Shown: positions 31,001-31,244 of the stretch, piece by piece | Layout of the letters: each line of letters opens with the position of its first letter | Position numbering within the stretch: position 1 is the first letter of the stretch | Assembly (NCBI GenBank): GCA_030141605.1 | Contig: JAQGDQ010001642.1 | Span: forward strand, 1 to 31,244 | Direction of reading: 5' to 3' | DNA length: 31,244 bases | Source of the DNA: Tubiluchus corallicola | Taxonomy: Eukaryota > Priapulida > Priapulimorpha > Priapulimorphida > Tubiluchidae | Program-made: the position numbers and the translations under genes | Notes under the pieces: generated by a model | Told to the model about the DNA's origin: nothing | What the model saw: only the letters and a program-made list of their open reading frames with translations | The model's database searches: none

Positions 31001-31244
31001 CTAGTACTATGACTACAACATTGACAACAACATCTACGCCCAGGGTAACAACAACAACCTCAACATCGGGACAACAGACACAAACTGTGACTGTGCCATC
31101 AATTTCTTCAAAAACAACTAAATCTGTGCCAACCTCAACAACTAGTAGTATGACTACAACATTGACAACAACATCTACGCCCAGGGTAACAACAACAACC
31201 TCAACATTGGGACAACAGACACAAACTGTGACTGTGCCATCAAT
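28075..31244 (+). CDS. Secreted mucin-like, cysteine-rich protein (gene 2), partial
   Basis: A paralogue of gene 1, open from an ATG at 28075 (in-frame stop TAG upstream at 28051) to the window end: 1056 complete codons, 3' end missing. Residues 1-20 (MLLADLYKIALWVLLFRQAQ) look like a signal peptide and align with LNKLIIWLSLALA of gene 1. Residues about 46-115 are one A-domain (WLFSGEI, YEKDLVYKL, CLIPPVHIECLYKDIFHP, GRWPRPLIIRI), with WPRP and YATT near copy 1 of gene 1. After a Thr/Ser linker comes a cysteine-rich region at about 211-382, with repeated CxxxC spacings and a CxCxC knot, but no Arg-rich insert. From about 385 the protein is Thr/Ser/Pro-rich; from 457 it is a tandem array of GQQTQ(T/S)... 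repeats. Likely secreted and O-glycosylated; function unknown. Confidence 0.85.
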   Translation, partial: MLLADLYKIALWVLLFRQAQTRRNKNPTSKLGHRVAGIVYECTVPYQPIWLFSGEIKLEYKVYEKDLVYKLGVVCLIPPVHIECLYKDIFHPIIRGRWPRPLIIRIPHIEYATTRGLPSRGTQTTLTLPSETGQSTDEIFSPPVSEGSKVDTDGPEQIVNVSVPDVTTTAMTTTTTGQGTLSTLSPESSSVFTTSKTTLTPTTTLTPLAKCVRMCGSDCTGDQWEKERCMLSCREKCKCQVNCVPACESKCTEPNADDCKKYCTTMCNRVGKCTCECKSECMSSNVVGGKGWDEEKEEICEESCKTKCGKTECENRRRNKCQTSCSGSCTGKYTAVCNENCRKNCNTISICWCSCHFQHKCQQRNDKSACIKERENCRKTCTATTPGVTKTSMTTTMTTTIATTTSTATTTPRTTTTTTSTPEQQVETATVPDNRFGTQSTKRTPTLITRTTSTPSGQQTQTVTVPSFSPQPTKSVPTSTTSTPSGQQTQSATVPSISSQPTKSVPTSTTSTPSGQQTQTVTVPSFSSQPTKSVPTSTTSTPSGQQTQTVTVPSFSPQPTKSVATSTTSTPSGQQTQTVTVPSISSKTTKSVPTSTTTSTSGQQTQSATVPSISSQPTKSVPTSTTSTTTTTLTTTTRKTTSTSGQQTQSVTVPSISSKTTKSVPTSTTSTMTTTLTTTSTPRVTTTTSTSGQQTQTVTVPSISSKTTKSVPTSTTSSMTTTLTTTSTPRVTTTTSTSGQQTQTVTVPSISSKTTKSVPTSTTSSMTTTLTTTSTPRVTTTTSTLGQQTQTVTVPSISSPPTKSVSTLTTGTTTMTMTTTTRKTTSSSGQQTQSATVPPISSQPTKSVPTSTTTSTSGQQTQSATVPSISSKTTKSVPTSTASTMTTTLTTTSTPRVTTTTSTSGQQTQTVTVPSISSKTTKSVPTSTTSSMTTTLTTTSTPRVTTTTSTSGQQTQTVTVPSISSKTTKSVPTSTTSTMTTTLTTTSTPRVTTTTSTSGQQTQTVTVPSISSKTTKSVPTSTTSSMTTTLTTTSTPRVTTTTSTLGQQTQTVTVPS
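28207..28420 (+). other. Repeated 'A-domain', gene 2 copy
   Basis: Fourth copy of the domain in the window. It shares with gene 1 copy 1 the strings YE(R/K)DLVY(R/K)L, CLIPP(I/V)H, ECLY, FHP, GRWPRP and EY(S/A)TT, so these two N-terminal copies are closer to each other than to copies 2 and 3 of gene 1. Confidence 0.8.
29443..31244 (+). repeat. 87-bp and 141-bp coding minisatellite in gene 2
   Basis: GGACAACAGACACAA occurs 16 times in frame, at 29443, 29530, 29617, 29704, 29791, 29878, 30007, 30148, 30289, 30430, 30559, 30646, 30787, 30928, 31069 and 31210. Spacings are 87 bp (29 residues), 129 bp or 141 bp (47 residues). The longer form adds a (S)MTTTLTTTSTPRVTTTTS spacer. The 141-bp units are almost identical, pointing to recent amplification. 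All spacings are multiples of three. The array continues beyond the window. Confidence 0.95.

Overview
This window is AT-rich animal (metazoan) nuclear DNA. The evidence is a class A neuropeptide-type GPCR split by phase-0 GT-AG introns, RTE-type LINE 3' ends, piggyBac-type MITEs and very many micro- and minisatellites. I cannot fix the phylum; a marine invertebrate is a reasonable guess, but it is only a guess.

Layout. Positions 1-8500 are almost all repeat or non-coding: a 0.6 kb (GA)n tract, a 74-bp tandem and dispersed repeat, a candidate solo LTR, a 71-bp minisatellite, a 10-bp tandem array, an (AAT)n tract, a degenerate tRNA-like sequence, a TTAA-flanked MITE and long (TTG)/(GGT) tracts. 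Positions 8584-15168 hold the 3' part of a GPCR gene on the + strand in three exons: TM6, TM7, and helix 8 plus the cytoplasmic tail. Its introns carry a (CTG)n tract, a second MITE copy, a possible solo LTR and an inverted-repeat element built from a 60-bp minisatellite. I did not find the exons for TM1-5. Positions 15.2-18.4 kb are non-coding, with a tetranucleotide satellite and a 5'-truncated LINE that has a recognisable long target-site duplication.

Positions 18.4-31.2 kb are the most interesting part. Two tandem paralogous genes on the + strand encode very large, apparently secreted, mucin-like, cysteine-rich proteins of a family I do not recognise. Gene 1 (18422-26530, 2702 residues in one uninterrupted reading frame) has a signal-like N-terminus and three copies of an approximately 68-residue two-cysteine domain. 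It also has Gly-Gln-Thr-Thr repeats, three cysteine modules each with an Arg-rich insert, three Glu/Lys/Tyr-rich blocks, a fourth cysteine module and a unique C-terminal domain. Gene 2 (from 28075, open to the window end) repeats the plan: signal peptide, one copy of the same domain, a cysteine module, then a growing array of 29- and 47-residue Thr/Ser/Pro repeats. A second copy of the same LINE family lies between the two genes.

The alternation of mucin-like, strongly basic, polyampholyte and disulfide-rich blocks suggests secreted structural material such as mucus, adhesive, cuticle or matrix. That is inference from composition only.
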